Positions 13,601 to 25,645 of a DNA stretch of 64,000 nucleotides are shown piece by piece. The notes under the pieces were generated by a model. It saw only the letters and a program-made list of their open reading frames with translations, was not told the DNA's origin and did no database searches. The position numbers and the translations under genes were made by a program. The first letter of the stretch is position 1; the number at the start of each line of letters is the position of its first letter. This DNA comes from Formicarius rufipectus (taxonomy: Eukaryota > Chordata > Aves > Passeriformes > Formicariidae): the NCBI GenBank assembly GCA_013399695.1, contig VXAU01002494.1, positions 61,942 to 125,941 on the forward strand. The letters are read 5' to 3'.

Positions 13601-15918
13601 ATCAATCTCTCCAATGGCTAGTGGCATTTGAGGACCAATATTCAACATCTATAGAATATGTGGAAGATTACAGAGATGTTGGAAGTGATACAATTACTTC
13701 ACAATTCAAATCAGATGGTCTGTGGAGTCACCATCACCTTTTTATAGCTGTTCTTTGTGTCATAAGACATACACATTAAAAATGTATGCAGTGTCTTGCT
13801 CCACTGACTGTGCCCCATCTTGCACATCTAGACTACTGCTAAAATTTCATGTGTTTCTGTTTCAAACTGAAGTTTGGCTGTAGTGAGCTTAAATTCTTGC
13901 TAACTATACTGGCGGGAAAGTTGTCGCCTTTCACAGCAAAGAAGCCAAAACTGGAACTAATACAGAGAAACAAGAATACTCCTGATTACAAACTCTTTTA
14001 GGCAGTCTCATGAAGACTGTGATGGCTGGGTCAGCTTGGATGCACAAAGTGCTCTGTTCACTTGTGGAAAAAAGTGGTAGTAAGCTGTCAAAAGTAACAA
14101 ACAAGTTGTTCCAAGACAAGTAGAATGAATTATACCACCTTTCTCTGTGGATTTGTGTCTTTATGTTCCACACTCTGGAAGTAAAAATGCCATTTAACGG
14201 AGTTAATGACATCAGTTCCCCTTCACGGTGTTTTTGCTTTGGTACCCATTAGTCCTATTTCCCAGGCAAGACAGCAATATCACCAGTATACCCCACACTT
14301 CAGTTCCTTGACAACTTCCCTTCATACCTCATGCTTCCTTTCCTTAGTTGCAAAGTGATATGAGGTTGCATTGCTGCAGTTTGAAACTACACACCTATGC
14401 TAACTGGCTAAACAATGTGTGTGTCTTGAATGGTGAAGCAGCAGGCCAACGAGAACAAATATCCTACTTGGCTATTTTTCCCTGAGAATGAAATAGTCAA
14501 AGTCTTTTTCTTCTACAAAGCCATTGGTTTTCATGAAACTTGAAGAAATTTAACTATCTTTCAGATCTTCAATCTTTTGTCTGGAGTGCTTAAAACTTGA
14601 TATTGCTTTCTGGGTAATGGGTGGAAGAAACTCCACTGGCAGAGAGGAAACTTCATTTTTCTGTCAGATAATAAGTTAAAACAGTAGCTGGAATGTGTTT
14701 GTCCTAATGAACAAACCCTTGACCAACTGATCATGTAGGTTTCTGGGACAGGAACAACATGTGTCACAAGAGTGAAGTCCTCGAGTGTAGCATGTGCTAG
14801 AACCCCTGTTTTCCAGTCTTGCAGTTCACAGGGCAGGTCTTATTCTTTAAAGATCTCAGAATAATCTATACAAATGGAGAAGGAAACAACATTTTAAAAA
14901 ACAATCACACCTGAAATCACAGTTTGGAAGAGAAAGGAAATAGGAACATGGCAGAAATAGACAACTGCATTAATCAGAGGGAAATCCTGCTGTGAAGTTT
15001 TGATAATTGATTTAATTTAGACTTGAATTTAGCCTGATCAGTTTATTTTTAGTTGCCGCAATTAACATACCTATCAAAACTAGAGAATTAGACTTATGTT
15101 TAAGTGTAGTTCCTGTCATCAATGAGAACAAGCACAAAAGAGTTATTCCTGTGGATGTCCACCTGTTTGTAGGCCTGAGTCTGTACTCCTGAGTGAATCA
15201 CTGGGAACCTGATGGTTGATGTAGCCGGGCACTGACCTGTGTATAATGGGAGTTAACTATGACCCACGTTTGGTTTCAGATTTTTCTGTAGTTGCAAAGC
15301 GAATTGCATTATGTGGGCTACTTTACTCTGGATTTAAATAGAATTCATCTGGACTATTGCTACCAGTTCACCTGCATGAAGGTGTTGGACACCATGTGTT
15401 AAAGTTACTGCCCATGTTCTAAGGCAGGAATACAAAGATATCAGAGCTATTGCAGAAGTATGTAGTTCTTACATCACTCCTGCACACCAAATACAGTATT
15501 TTCCACAATTCCAGTCTTCCTGCACATCACATAACAGCTGAATGCTTTTCTCTGGGGATGCTGGACAGACAGCAGCCTGACCAGACCTGAAAAATAGTCT
15601 CCCACCCAGGTCACTGCACTTCTCAACATATGTAGGAAAGGCTCAGAATCCACACTGGTAAAATTTCAAGCACAACATTTTTAATAATATCTAGATGTGG
15701 TAGTTTCAAGCACCACACAAGGTGAAAAGTTCAGCCTGCAGCCCCTGATGAAAGAAGAAAAGAAGAAGTCTGGTGCAAACACTCAGATTCATCCTGTTTC
15801 CAGTATCCTTTAGCCTCACATGGCATAAATAATGAAATGGAGAGAAAACAATCTGAATATTCATCAGCTAGAGAAATTGCAGGCAGGGAAATTAACACAG
15901 ACACCAGATCTTTAAAGT
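7687..15918. other. Unique sequence, no gene recognised
   Basis: About 8 kb of AT-rich sequence with only chance open frames, the longest 143 codons at 11863-12294 (minus) with no recognisable domain. A somewhat GC-richer patch lies at 11990-12300. No LTR ends, CR1 tails or RNA genes were found. Confidence 0.55.
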
Positions 15919-15923
15919 ACTTT

Positions 15924-16894
15924 TGTGGCGGTTTTCACCCGGTGTCCACCCAAATCTCCAGGCTCTTCCTTTCCCAGAGGGAAAGGAAAAGGGGAAAAGG
16001 CAAAAAAACGCTGAGGGATAATGACTAAACAAACTCAAAGTGGCTAAATGCTTAAATTTATTACTAACAAGATAAGAACTAAAACTAAAAAGTAAAAAAT
16101 AAATCAGTCAAAAACATCTTTCTCCTCCCCCTCTCTCCAGCAGTTCGAGGGAGCAGGGAATGGGGGTTTTGCCGGCAGTTGTTGTTGCTGCCATTGGTCT
16201 TGTCCTGTGGGTCACTCTATGGGGTGCAGTCAAGTCTCTGCACCCCAGTGGTCCTCCATACGTTGCAGTGGGACAGATGTTCCACCACGGTCTTCACCAC
16301 CAACTGCAGGGGGGGCCACAGCTCTGAGTCCTTTCCCTGCTTCTGTGGGGTCCCTCCCATTGGAGACAGTCCTCAATTGACTTCTCGAATGTGAGTCCAC
16401 CCCCCGGGCAACCCTTCTATGGGGGGAAAAGTCTCCTCCAGCGTGGGTCTCCTTCTCCAAGAGTCATGGCCACAAGTCTCTTCCAGGATCTCGCTCCACC
16501 CTGGGCCTCCCACAGGGCAACAGCTCCTTCATGGATCCATCTGCTCCTCCATGGGCTGCAGGGTGTGGGTAATCACTTTTAGTCCTTCCCCCACCACCAC
16601 CCCCCCAGCATGGAGTCCCTCCTTCTCCTCCTCCTGCTCTGACCTTGGTCTCTGCGCTGTTATCCCATGGCTGGAATTTTCAACTGCTCAACACTCCTAA
16701 ATTCTTAAATATCTAATCACAGAAGCATGACTATGATTCTTAATTAGATCAGCTCTGGCCAGCCAACAGGAAGTCCCTCCTGTACCTGGGTGTCACTGGC
16801 TTCACAGGACAGGGGAAGCTTCTAGCAGCTTCTAACAGATGCCACTGTGGTAGCCCCGCCTTCTACCAAAATTCAGCTACAGAAACCTATGACA
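15924..16894 (-). mobile_element. ERVL-type solo LTR with 5-bp target-site duplication
   Basis: A 971-bp LTR is bounded by TG...CA and by the perfect 5-bp direct repeat ACTTT (15919-15923 and 16895-16899). Read on the minus strand it begins TGTCATAGGTTTCTGTAGC and ends ...GGTGAAAACCGCCACA. It carries a purine-rich and GC-rich middle part (16140-16660) and an AATAAA signal at 16057-16062, about 135 bases before the 3' end. The 5-bp duplication and the terminal sequences are those of avian ERVL-like LTRs. The same LTR family recurs at 28844-29536. No internal retroviral genes remain, so recombination between two LTRs probably removed them. The overlapping 60-95 codon frames at 16179-16700 are chance products of the GC-rich part. 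Confidence 0.85.
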
Positions 16895-16899
16895 ACTTT

Positions 16900-18437
16900 C
16901 TCACTAATCTTAGATTTTCTGCTACATGCTTCCTAACTCATATCATTCCAAGAGAGTTTCAGAATACAAAGCAGGTGCAAGTTCATGGTCCACAGTGATC
17001 TTTTGTCATAGTTCAAGTTGAATTTCTTCTCTCACATGGACAGGCATTTAGACTGGTGTTAGAACAATGTTGCATGTCACCATGTCACCATGTGAAGAAA
17101 ATTCTATGATATCTTTGACAATCTAACCAAACCTTCATGCATTGAAAAAGTTAATTAACAGCTTTATTTCAAGGAACAAAAATCTTGTTCCCTGGCCTTT
17201 CTGTAAAATGGCTTTATTATGAATACCATTTATGAGCTGCCTAAAAAACACAAAGCCATATTCTCTGACAAAGGCCTTCACACTATTTTTCTAATCTGGC
17301 ATCTTCCAAACAAGATTATTAGTGGAGTCAGCTCTTAAAACTCAAACTGAACAGCAAAATAAGCCAGTTAATTAATTTACAAAGAGGACATGAGAGCCAG
17401 GGCCTGGACTTCCTTCCAGCATTCCAAGAGTTTGGTACAAATGTTAGCATTCAGACAAAAAGAAGTTATTTGTGTATATATATATATATATATATAAAAA
17501 TGTGGATTTATATTGATAAGGCTCAGGATGGTGGTCAAATTTTTGCCCCACAAAACCAAAATACAGCATCAAATAAAATGTAGGTGTCTTATTTAACATT
17601 ATTTAACTGATTTAACATTACAGAAAAAAATCAATCCTGAACATAAATTCAACAGTTCCACCTAATCTCTAATGAGATAAATATGAATGCAAAGTGTCTT
17701 TTGAACAGAACAAAACTGAATATTCTCAAATTTATGCCTTGATTTTGCAATTGTAAATTTGTCTGTATGCAAAAGAAAAGGATCTTTATGATATAAACTT
17801 GTAAATGTGTGCAAAAGTTCTATTATATCTGTAAATGCTTACATACAAAATGGATATACTAGGATACATATAGGTTTAATTTGCTTAAACAAAAAAGTAT
17901 TACTTTAAAATTGCAGTTCATAACAACTTATCATTGCTTAAAGTTCAGGGATTTAGCATTAGTGTGATCTGGATTTAATTCTGTAACAAGAGCAACCATC
18001 AATAAAACTGGTCCAGACTTATTTATTTATTAAATAGAGTTGCCTTTTTCAATTAAAAATTTATCCTGACCAAATAGCACACATTGTAGAGAGCTTGCTA
18101 CCTGGGGAGGGGCAGGAGGGAGGTGGTTGGGGTTAGCAAGGGGGGAGGAATATTCATTCAATAATTTGAGGAGATTTTGACACAAGAATCTAAACAACAG
18201 TTGTACTTTATTTGTAATGTGTAAGGCATTGAGCTAGATGAAATTGCATTACAACTGATAATAAAGAGGCTTTTCCAAAGCAAATATATCCTTCAGCAAT
18301 AATTTCAGATCTTTCCACTTGAAAAGTCTCTGGAGATTATGCCGACATTTTTTATACATATACACATACACCTCCTTATCAATAATCAACATCAGTAATT
18401 GCCAAAGCCCATGCACTCCCAATACAACTTAAAGGGA
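16900..18437. other. Unique sequence with a TA microsatellite
   Basis: No gene recognised. A (TA)n run lies at 17474-17496, and a G-rich patch at 18105-18150. Otherwise AT-rich. Confidence 0.55.
17474..17496. repeat. (TA)n microsatellite
   Basis: About eleven TA units in uninterrupted tandem array. Confidence 0.9.
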
Positions 18438-18612
18438 AACACAGAATGGTTTGGATTGGAATGGTCCTTAAAGACCACCTAGTTCCTACACCCCTGCTGT
18501 GGGCAGGGACACCTTTCACAAGATTAGGTTGCTCAGAGCTCCATCCAGCCTGGCCTTGAACACTTCCAGGGATGGCCCATCCACAGCTTCCCTGGACAAC
18601 GTGTTTAAGTGT
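18438..18612 (-). mobile_element. CR1 retrotransposon, 3' end fragment
   Basis: On the plus strand the block begins with the reverse complement of a CR1 3' end (CACAGAATGGTTTGGATTGG) and continues with the typical CR1 tail about accidental 'grouped' phrases such as GGCAGGGACACCTTTCAC and CATCCAGCCTGGCCTTGAAC. CR1 copies are usually truncated at the 5' end, and this one keeps only about 175 bases of the 3' region. It therefore carries no useful reading frame. The 187-codon minus-strand frame at 18379-18942 runs through it by chance. Confidence 0.85.
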
Positions 18613-21296
18613 TTTTAGTTTTTCCAAAAACAATGAGAGTAAAGCTTTTGAAGAAGAAAGGGCTAACTCTTTTATAAGATATTTTGGTAATAATCCAAGG
18701 GGGGAGGGGCAAGGGGTTGGGGCATGAGGGAAGTGTTTGGCAAGAATCTCCAAATCAAGGAATTGAAAATTCGATTTCATAATGCATAAATAAAAAAATA
18801 ACTCAATTGTTTTCTTAATGGTCAGAAATTCTCTGAGGTTCAGGATATTTTTTTTTATATTTTTCAGAAGAAATCCCATCCACCCAAAGTTCCTAATTAA
18901 TATAAAGCATTCACTTCCGTTTGGCAACAGTGAATTATTCATTTGCAGTACATCTCATTATAGAGGATTACAAGGTAATTAGTGTCCCAGAGATATTCCT
19001 TGTACTGTAGTTGGGATAACATACTGTAGTTGAGATGATGCATCTTGTGTCAAAGTATAATTTCTGAAAGCACACACCTTGACTGCTCTTCAGATGCATT
19101 TCTCTACTGATGAAAGTACTAAAATTCCTACCTCAATGGAGAAAAGAATTAGCATACTTTCTACCTGGAAAGTTAAAGTGTTTGCAGTGTGGACAGATCA
19201 GAAACTTGCTGGGTTCCACCTAATCATGCCAAGAAAGAAAGTCACGAGGAATGTCTGACAGACAGTGACTTATCCCTACATCTATTCCTGTTATGTCTAG
19301 AAGACAGGGTTTTTCTAAGTGCAACCAAGCCTCCAATAAACCAGAGCACTAGTTCTTCTAGACATACACACCAGAAAGTACAGCTCTTGCTACTGATGTG
19401 GAATTGACAAGGGTATTTGTGTAAGGTCTTTCGTAAATGGAACAGAAGACAAGAGCAGCAGGCTTATGCAGCTGGCAGAGCAGGATGGGACATAGCCTGC
19501 TTGGCTGTGGCCTTGTCTTGAAAACAGACACCTTGACACCACCTTTGCAGCACTTCCCTCCAGCAGATCAGTACATTTCATATTTTCAGAATCATGATCA
19601 GATATTATTAGGTGGTGTAGAGCAATTCACTCCAGGGAATGCAGAAGGTGCCTAACAAGACGGACTTCTCCATTATTGTGGAATTTAAAGCAGCATAACA
19701 AAACTGCACATTACTCCATCCATGGCTTGAGAATGGCAATGAGATGAAGCAGAGAAGACTGATCTAGAATGCCTCAGATTTCAACTGCAGTCCCTGCACA
19801 AGCATTGACCTGCTGGATGATCCTGCACTAAACCGTCACCTCCACAAGTTTGTTTTCTTTTTCATCCTTCCTTAACTCTGAGGAAGCAGGGACTTGGAGG
19901 TTTGATTTGTAAGCTTCAAGGGTGCCCTGCAGCACTCTAGGAATTTCAAACAAAAAGTTCACATTGAAACTACAAAGCTACAGATTTCTTTGTTGGTTGT
20001 CACCTTGGATGGCCCTAGCGCCCAGGAACTAGCCTAAACCTTCACTGAGAGTAAAAGTCAGGCAAAATGTCCTTACTGTCCTTTTGGGTGGGCAAGATTG
20101 TGAAGCTCTATAACTAGTCTTCATGGTGACACATGTCAACTAGGATCAGCCTTGGGCAATTTTAGACTGAAATGGAAAAAGACAGTGACAATCAAGTAGG
20201 AGCAGCAGCATCCAAGGCTAAAAGACTCCAGATAACAAAGAGTTGCTGAAGTGAGAGCAGCACCAAATTCCCCTTCTATCTTATCTGTTGGTTCCACTTC
20301 CAACTCGTGGCTATTTTGTCTTCCATTACTAAAACCCATCACCAGGTCCTGCATCAGCTAACAGATGAAGGATATGATGCCTGCTTACTTAGTCAGCAAG
20401 GCTCTATGTAAAAACACAGAGGAAAGCTGGCATGCAAAGTTGCAACAATGAAGGGTAGTTAGAAATCACTCAGGAATTCTCACATACCTAGCCAATATTT
20501 AACAGCAATATAAATACAGGTTTTAGGAATATCTGTAATGATGTATTTGCTCATACAAAAGAGCTTTTAAACTAAGAAAAGAGAAAAGTAAAGAGAAGGA
20601 GGGGCAAGGCCACAGGACCATGTGATTATGTGGTTGCTTGGGAAACTAATACGTATCCATGGAAGATAACACAGTAGAATTGGGGATTTTTTAAATGCAA
20701 CTGTATTAACTTCTAGTCTAGGAATAGCCAAGGTCAGAAGTCTTCTAGAGGAAACATGCTCAAGGAGCAATTTTAGTAGAAGAATGTAGGATGCATGTCC
20801 AGTGGCAACAGGCATGGATATTCTGGCAAAGGAGACATTGGGCATGAAAGGGAAAACTGCAGTGAATTTAACTTACTTTGAGCAGAGCAAGCAGCCATGG
20901 CAACATGTGTCCAAGAAAGAAAAAGTAAATAAGAGATGAATTCAAGTGCCAAGAGTCTCTAGACTGAGAAAAGCTTTAAAAAAGACCCAGAATTACTGTT
21001 TTATTTGAATTAAACAAAATCAAGGTACTGAGTACACTTATATGCCACCTGACAGGTTTTTTTCTGATTTGATTTATTTTTGCCCTAGTCAAAATTCAAC
21101 ATAATTGAAATGGAAACTAACATACCTTAGTATTTACATAATATTAAAAACAAATATCTGAAAGGGATATATCCTTAAAAAAGCCAATAGCCCCAAGAAA
21201 GCAGTAGGTTGCAAAGAATGCAGATACCAAGCTACAGACTGTGTGGCAATAAGGCAAGGGAAAAGTGTTCCAGCTTGAGCACTCCAAAAAGTTAAC
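18613..21296. other. Unique sequence, no gene recognised
   Basis: No exon, RNA gene or transposon end recognised. A short tandem duplication with unit ACTGTAGTTG is seen near 19003-19035. Open frames are all under 100 codons. Confidence 0.55.
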
Positions 21297-21575
21297 TGCC
21301 ATGGTTTCACCCCAACCAGTAACCAAACAGCACTTAGTGGCTTGCTCACTCCCTCACCAGTAGGATAAGGGAAAGAATTGGAAGGGTAAAAGCCAGAAAA
21401 CTCATGGGTTGAGATAGACATTTTAATAGAGAAAGCAAAAGCCATGACATACATGCAAAGAAAAACAAATAATTAATTCATTGTTACCCACAGGTCAGTG
21501 GGTGTTCAGCCATCTACAGGAGATTATCATGTGTAACAGTTACTTGGGTAGACAAACATCATCACTCTACACAGA
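21297..21575 (-). mobile_element. Avian ERV LTR fragment (R-U5 end)
   Basis: Read on the minus strand this is the 3' part of a well-known avian LTR. It has an ATTAAA signal (21422-21427), then the phrase TCTCAACCCATGAG, then a U5 tail ending ...GGGGTGAAACCATGGCA. The plus-strand left edge TGCCATGGTTTCACCCCAAC marks the LTR 3' terminus. The match fades to the right of about 21575, so the U3 part is missing or too decayed to see. No target duplication could be set. The 106-codon minus-strand frame here is a shadow. Confidence 0.7.
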
Positions 21576-22510
21576 TAAAGATGACAAGACTGTACTCCCA
21601 TCTGTTGAAACACAGGACCTTCTCAAGGACTTTCAGGACATTTCTACCCATCTGTCTACCCTGCCTATCTCCTTGCACATCACTATAACTCTCCTTTTGC
21701 CACCAACACTCAGGGAACAGCTGGGGTTAGCCAAGTCAAGTCTATTGTCTCGTAATAGGTGACCTATTGTCCATTTCCTAAGCAACTTCAACGCATGGAT
21801 TTATGAGGCTGGTATAGGTGAAGGAGTGTGTGCATGCGTGTTGCACTCTCTCACTAAGATGAGGAAAGAAAATCTCTGGTTTTACTTCTTTTCCATCCTG
21901 CTAATATTCTTATTGATATTGCATGAATGTCCAGAGTCTACAGTACTTATGCAGACAGGGAACATTCGAGTTTTCAATTGGAATAAATAGAAATAGGTGT
22001 AAGCTTAAAAACATATGCTGAAAACAGAGATGCAGTTAGTTTAAGTGACTTGTCCGAGGTCTGAATTCTGACAACAAAATTAATCTATGCACTTTCCTTG
22101 GAATTAATCCAGTTCAGGAAGGGAATTTATATTTTTCCAGGGGCTGTATGAAAAGAACTGCTTTGCTGAAAGATCAGATCAGAGTAATATACCATACTTT
22201 TCTTCTACCGTGAACAGCATACACCAACACTCTCCTACAGAAAACTAAATTTAAGGTCATGTGTTTCAACCAGACTGAAGCTAAGCACATAATTAAGACC
22301 TTGGCTGTGATGCCAAAAAGCACAAAATCAATTAACTGCATAGAGACAAGGTATTTTTTCACACCACTGGGAAGCGAATCTGTTCACACTGCACAAACTC
22401 ACTTCTAAGTTTTCAGTAAGGATCAAAGTAATTTATCCAGTTGACATTCAAGATTACAACATCTTAACATACATATGCATACAGTTTTATCATTTAATTA
22501 TCATATTCAT
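21576..22510. other. Unique sequence, possibly decayed LTR at its left end
   Basis: The first 200 bases may be the decayed U3 of the neighbouring LTR. Nothing else is recognisable. Confidence 0.4.
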
Positions 22511-22960
22511 AGGAGGTGGGGTTCAGGCGGGACTTGGGGCGGAGCCTTCCATAATCTTCCCTTGGCACAGGTTTTAGGTGGTTGTTCCGGCCTTCAGTCT
22601 CACTCCAGGGGTCTTCTCATCTTCCTCACGCCGAACCTTCAACTTTTCCTTGTTAGCTAACTCACTTACTGAGCTGTGCAAACATCTTGGCTCATGGCCT
22701 TCTCAGACCTTACCTATATTTATGACTACTAGGTCCTAGGGTATAGTACTCCCAACTTCTATTCAAGGTTTTTGGTCTAGCAAACAGAACAGAACAGACT
22801 GCCCACTGCAGTCCACAGGCAGGCTATAACTCTCTAACAAGACTGTTAACTCTTTTTGGGCCTTACTTTTGCTTCAGATGGAAAGGGATTCAGTTAAGCT
22901 TGGACAGACATCCCCTGATTTCAGACCACCTGTACTTCTGCAACAATCCCTGTTCTCAGA
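22511..22960. other. GC-richer block of unknown nature, possible old LTR
   Basis: This block stands out from its AT-rich surroundings. It has GGCGGGACTTGGGGCGGAGC near 22526-22545, several CpG sites, and TATA-like words on both strands (TCATAAATATAGG on minus near 22720; GATATAAAAGGG on plus near 22960). The composition and TATA words suggest an old LTR, but no TG...CA ends with direct repeats were found and no second copy is present in the window. It could also be a host regulatory element. Confidence 0.25.
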
Positions 22961-25645
22961 TATAAAAGGGAGTTACATGCAGATGTATCAATAGAAATCA
23001 CATTCGTGTGTCAGGAAGGTATAATTTGCGACTCTTAGGAATCAGTGAAGTTCTTCCAGATTTTCATCTGCATAATAAAATGAAAATTGCTGTTCAGTTT
23101 CATTCCTTGATGTCTTGCTAATTTTTCTTTCCCACTGAATAGCTAAATTATTTTCCAGATATATTAAGTTCCTTGAACTTTAATTTTTGTAAAATATGTT
23201 TTGCCCTCTTCTTGTGTAAAATTAAAGTTGTTCACCCTTACGAGCATACATAATTTTTCCTGATTTAGCTGCCTTTGGGAATTTCCATTTTATTTCTCTT
23301 TTAGATCACCAAAACCAAAGATATTTAGTAAGATCTGAAAGTTGCTCAGTTAGATGTCTTTCCTTTGCATCTACCAACAGATCTCCCAATTTTCAGGCCA
23401 CATGACAATACCTTTTATAAGTCAATCTGAAATAATTTTAAAATAAACATTCAGAAGACATTTAAACTTCTCTGAAATTCACAGGCACAATATGGTCATT
23501 GATACAATGGGATACCTGTGGAGACTAAAAGGGTTGTCTAAATAGAAAGGATAACTTACATACAAAGTTATAAATATGGACAGTGTATGGTAAGACTTGG
23601 AGTGTGTCACCCTCCCCCCATCACCTTTAAAGCATCTCCTCTGAGTTTCCTCTCTGAAGCCAAAGGACTTTCCTCACCTGATTCTCACCTTTGCAAGCAC
23701 GGGTTACACAGCCTGAACAAAAACACCATATTGAGCAAAGAGCTTTTCCTCAATGACAACAAAATAGTCCTTCATAACTTTCTAATCTCCCTCATTCCTC
23801 TCAGTGGATTTGTTTGTGATTTCCTCTAAGTGTAAAATCTTAGCACTGTAAGTGACTTTTTGTTGAATACATTAATAGAGAACTCCCATTTTACCCCTAG
23901 CACACACTGGAATCTCTGTCATCTCACTTAGTAATACATTTTTGCTTTTGCTCTTTAGAGCACTTCAAAACTCAAACATTTTCATGTTTCTTTTAAAAAC
24001 ACAAATATTTTCCCTAACAGTTCTGTCATTGCAGTTTCTGCTTTCATATCCAATATTTTTATTCCTGCTGATGTGCAATTTCAAAATGACTAGCATAATG
24101 CTTTTTAATTATAAACATCCTCTAAGTAGATTATTTGCTGCCAGAGCACTCTTAATTCTATCAGCTCCTCCCTTGGAGGAATGCTAATTTTAAAGGGCAA
24201 GGTTATGCAAGTACATACAACTATTTAAGCATTTATTATTTAAAATAAATGATTATAAACTCAGGTATCACCACAGCCATCTGTGAAGCATGAATAAAAG
24301 GAAAAACCCACTGAAACATATGACCCTTGAAGGATTGCTCTTTTTGCTGTTGTTTAACTGACACATAAGTAGTAGACTGCATGATAATTCATATACATCC
24401 TACTTAAAAAGCAGATTTAAAATTTTTACTTTAAAGACAACTCTTTCTTTATCCTTGTATTCCTTGTTTTTTTCACATAATTTAAAATATGACACATGAT
24501 GAAAAATCTTTGTTTTATTATAATCAGGTAAGAATTCTGTTTTATGACATTTGAGTCAACCTCAATAATTTTAAAGTAATTCCAGAGGAACTATGTTAAC
24601 CAGAATAACAGGGTTAGAGGTGACGTATAACGGTATGTAGGACAAGAAATATTTCCTTCTTTCTAAAATCAGGTTTGTAGTGCAACATTCTGTTCTGTTA
24701 TAATACTTATTCCTCCATTTTCCTCCATGAGTAGCATCTAATCTGTCACCTTCTTTTAGCTAGTCATCTGTGAACACAAACATGGTAACATCTATGAATA
24801 TGCAGGTTTTGAATTATGCATACTTTTTAAAAGACCAGTATATAACTTCTCAACAACTTTCCTCACTGCCTTTAATCAAGTACCTTATGCAGTACTTAAA
24901 CACACTACACACAACTGTCAACAAGGTAAAATGGAGAAAATAGGTGAAAAGAGTAAGAACTATTGGACAGGAAATTAACAGATTTATGACAACAGCAACC
25001 ATTAAATGTGAATTAAAGTGTAACCAGTGAGAGATAAGTCCTTAAAGCAACCTGTCATACAAGTATGTCCCTACAAGTAAATCAAGGTAGAATAGAGATT
25101 ATACTGTTTGCTTACAGTTAATAGAAAATAATTCATGATGTGATGTGATTCAACTATTACTTTCCTTTTTAATACTTGGATGTTGTGAATGTTGTGACTG
25201 CCATTTAACAAGCTATATTTATTATTTAAAATAGCATTTCTTCTAGACTCCTCATTTCCAGAAGTATTGACAGAAAGGAAAAATAGAAAAAAGGAGCAGT
25301 AAAGAGACTGACTTGCAAGGAAAAGCAGATCTGCCAAAATGGATATACTTCCACTGAGAAAGAATAACAGCATGAAATACCTGAATAGACACAAATAGCT
25401 TTTCAGAGGTGCGTCTTACAAGACAGCGTAATGGTTCAGTTTTTATGGCCCAAAGCTAGCGCTTGAAGAAGCTAGTTTCAGCTACACCTGTCATGGATGA
25501 CACCCTTTTCCACATGTATTCCTGATTAGTCTTTTCTCTGTGTTTGCGCCCAGTCTAAAACTAGTCTGGTACTGAGCTGCAGTGGGTCTTTGGATTAAGT
25601 GGATTTATACTCAGTCCCATGTGTCTCTATCCAAGGTCACATAAA
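22961..25645. other. Unique sequence, no gene recognised
   Basis: AT-rich, with only chance frames such as 23587-23829 and 25071-25394. The 240 bases just before the retrotransposon (25400-25645) have a more mixed composition and could be an old repeat that I cannot name. Confidence 0.5.

Noticed and set aside
18379..18942. 187-codon open frame on the minus strand
   Set aside because: It runs through a CR1 3' fragment and AT-rich flanks, has no domain and no splice or promoter context.
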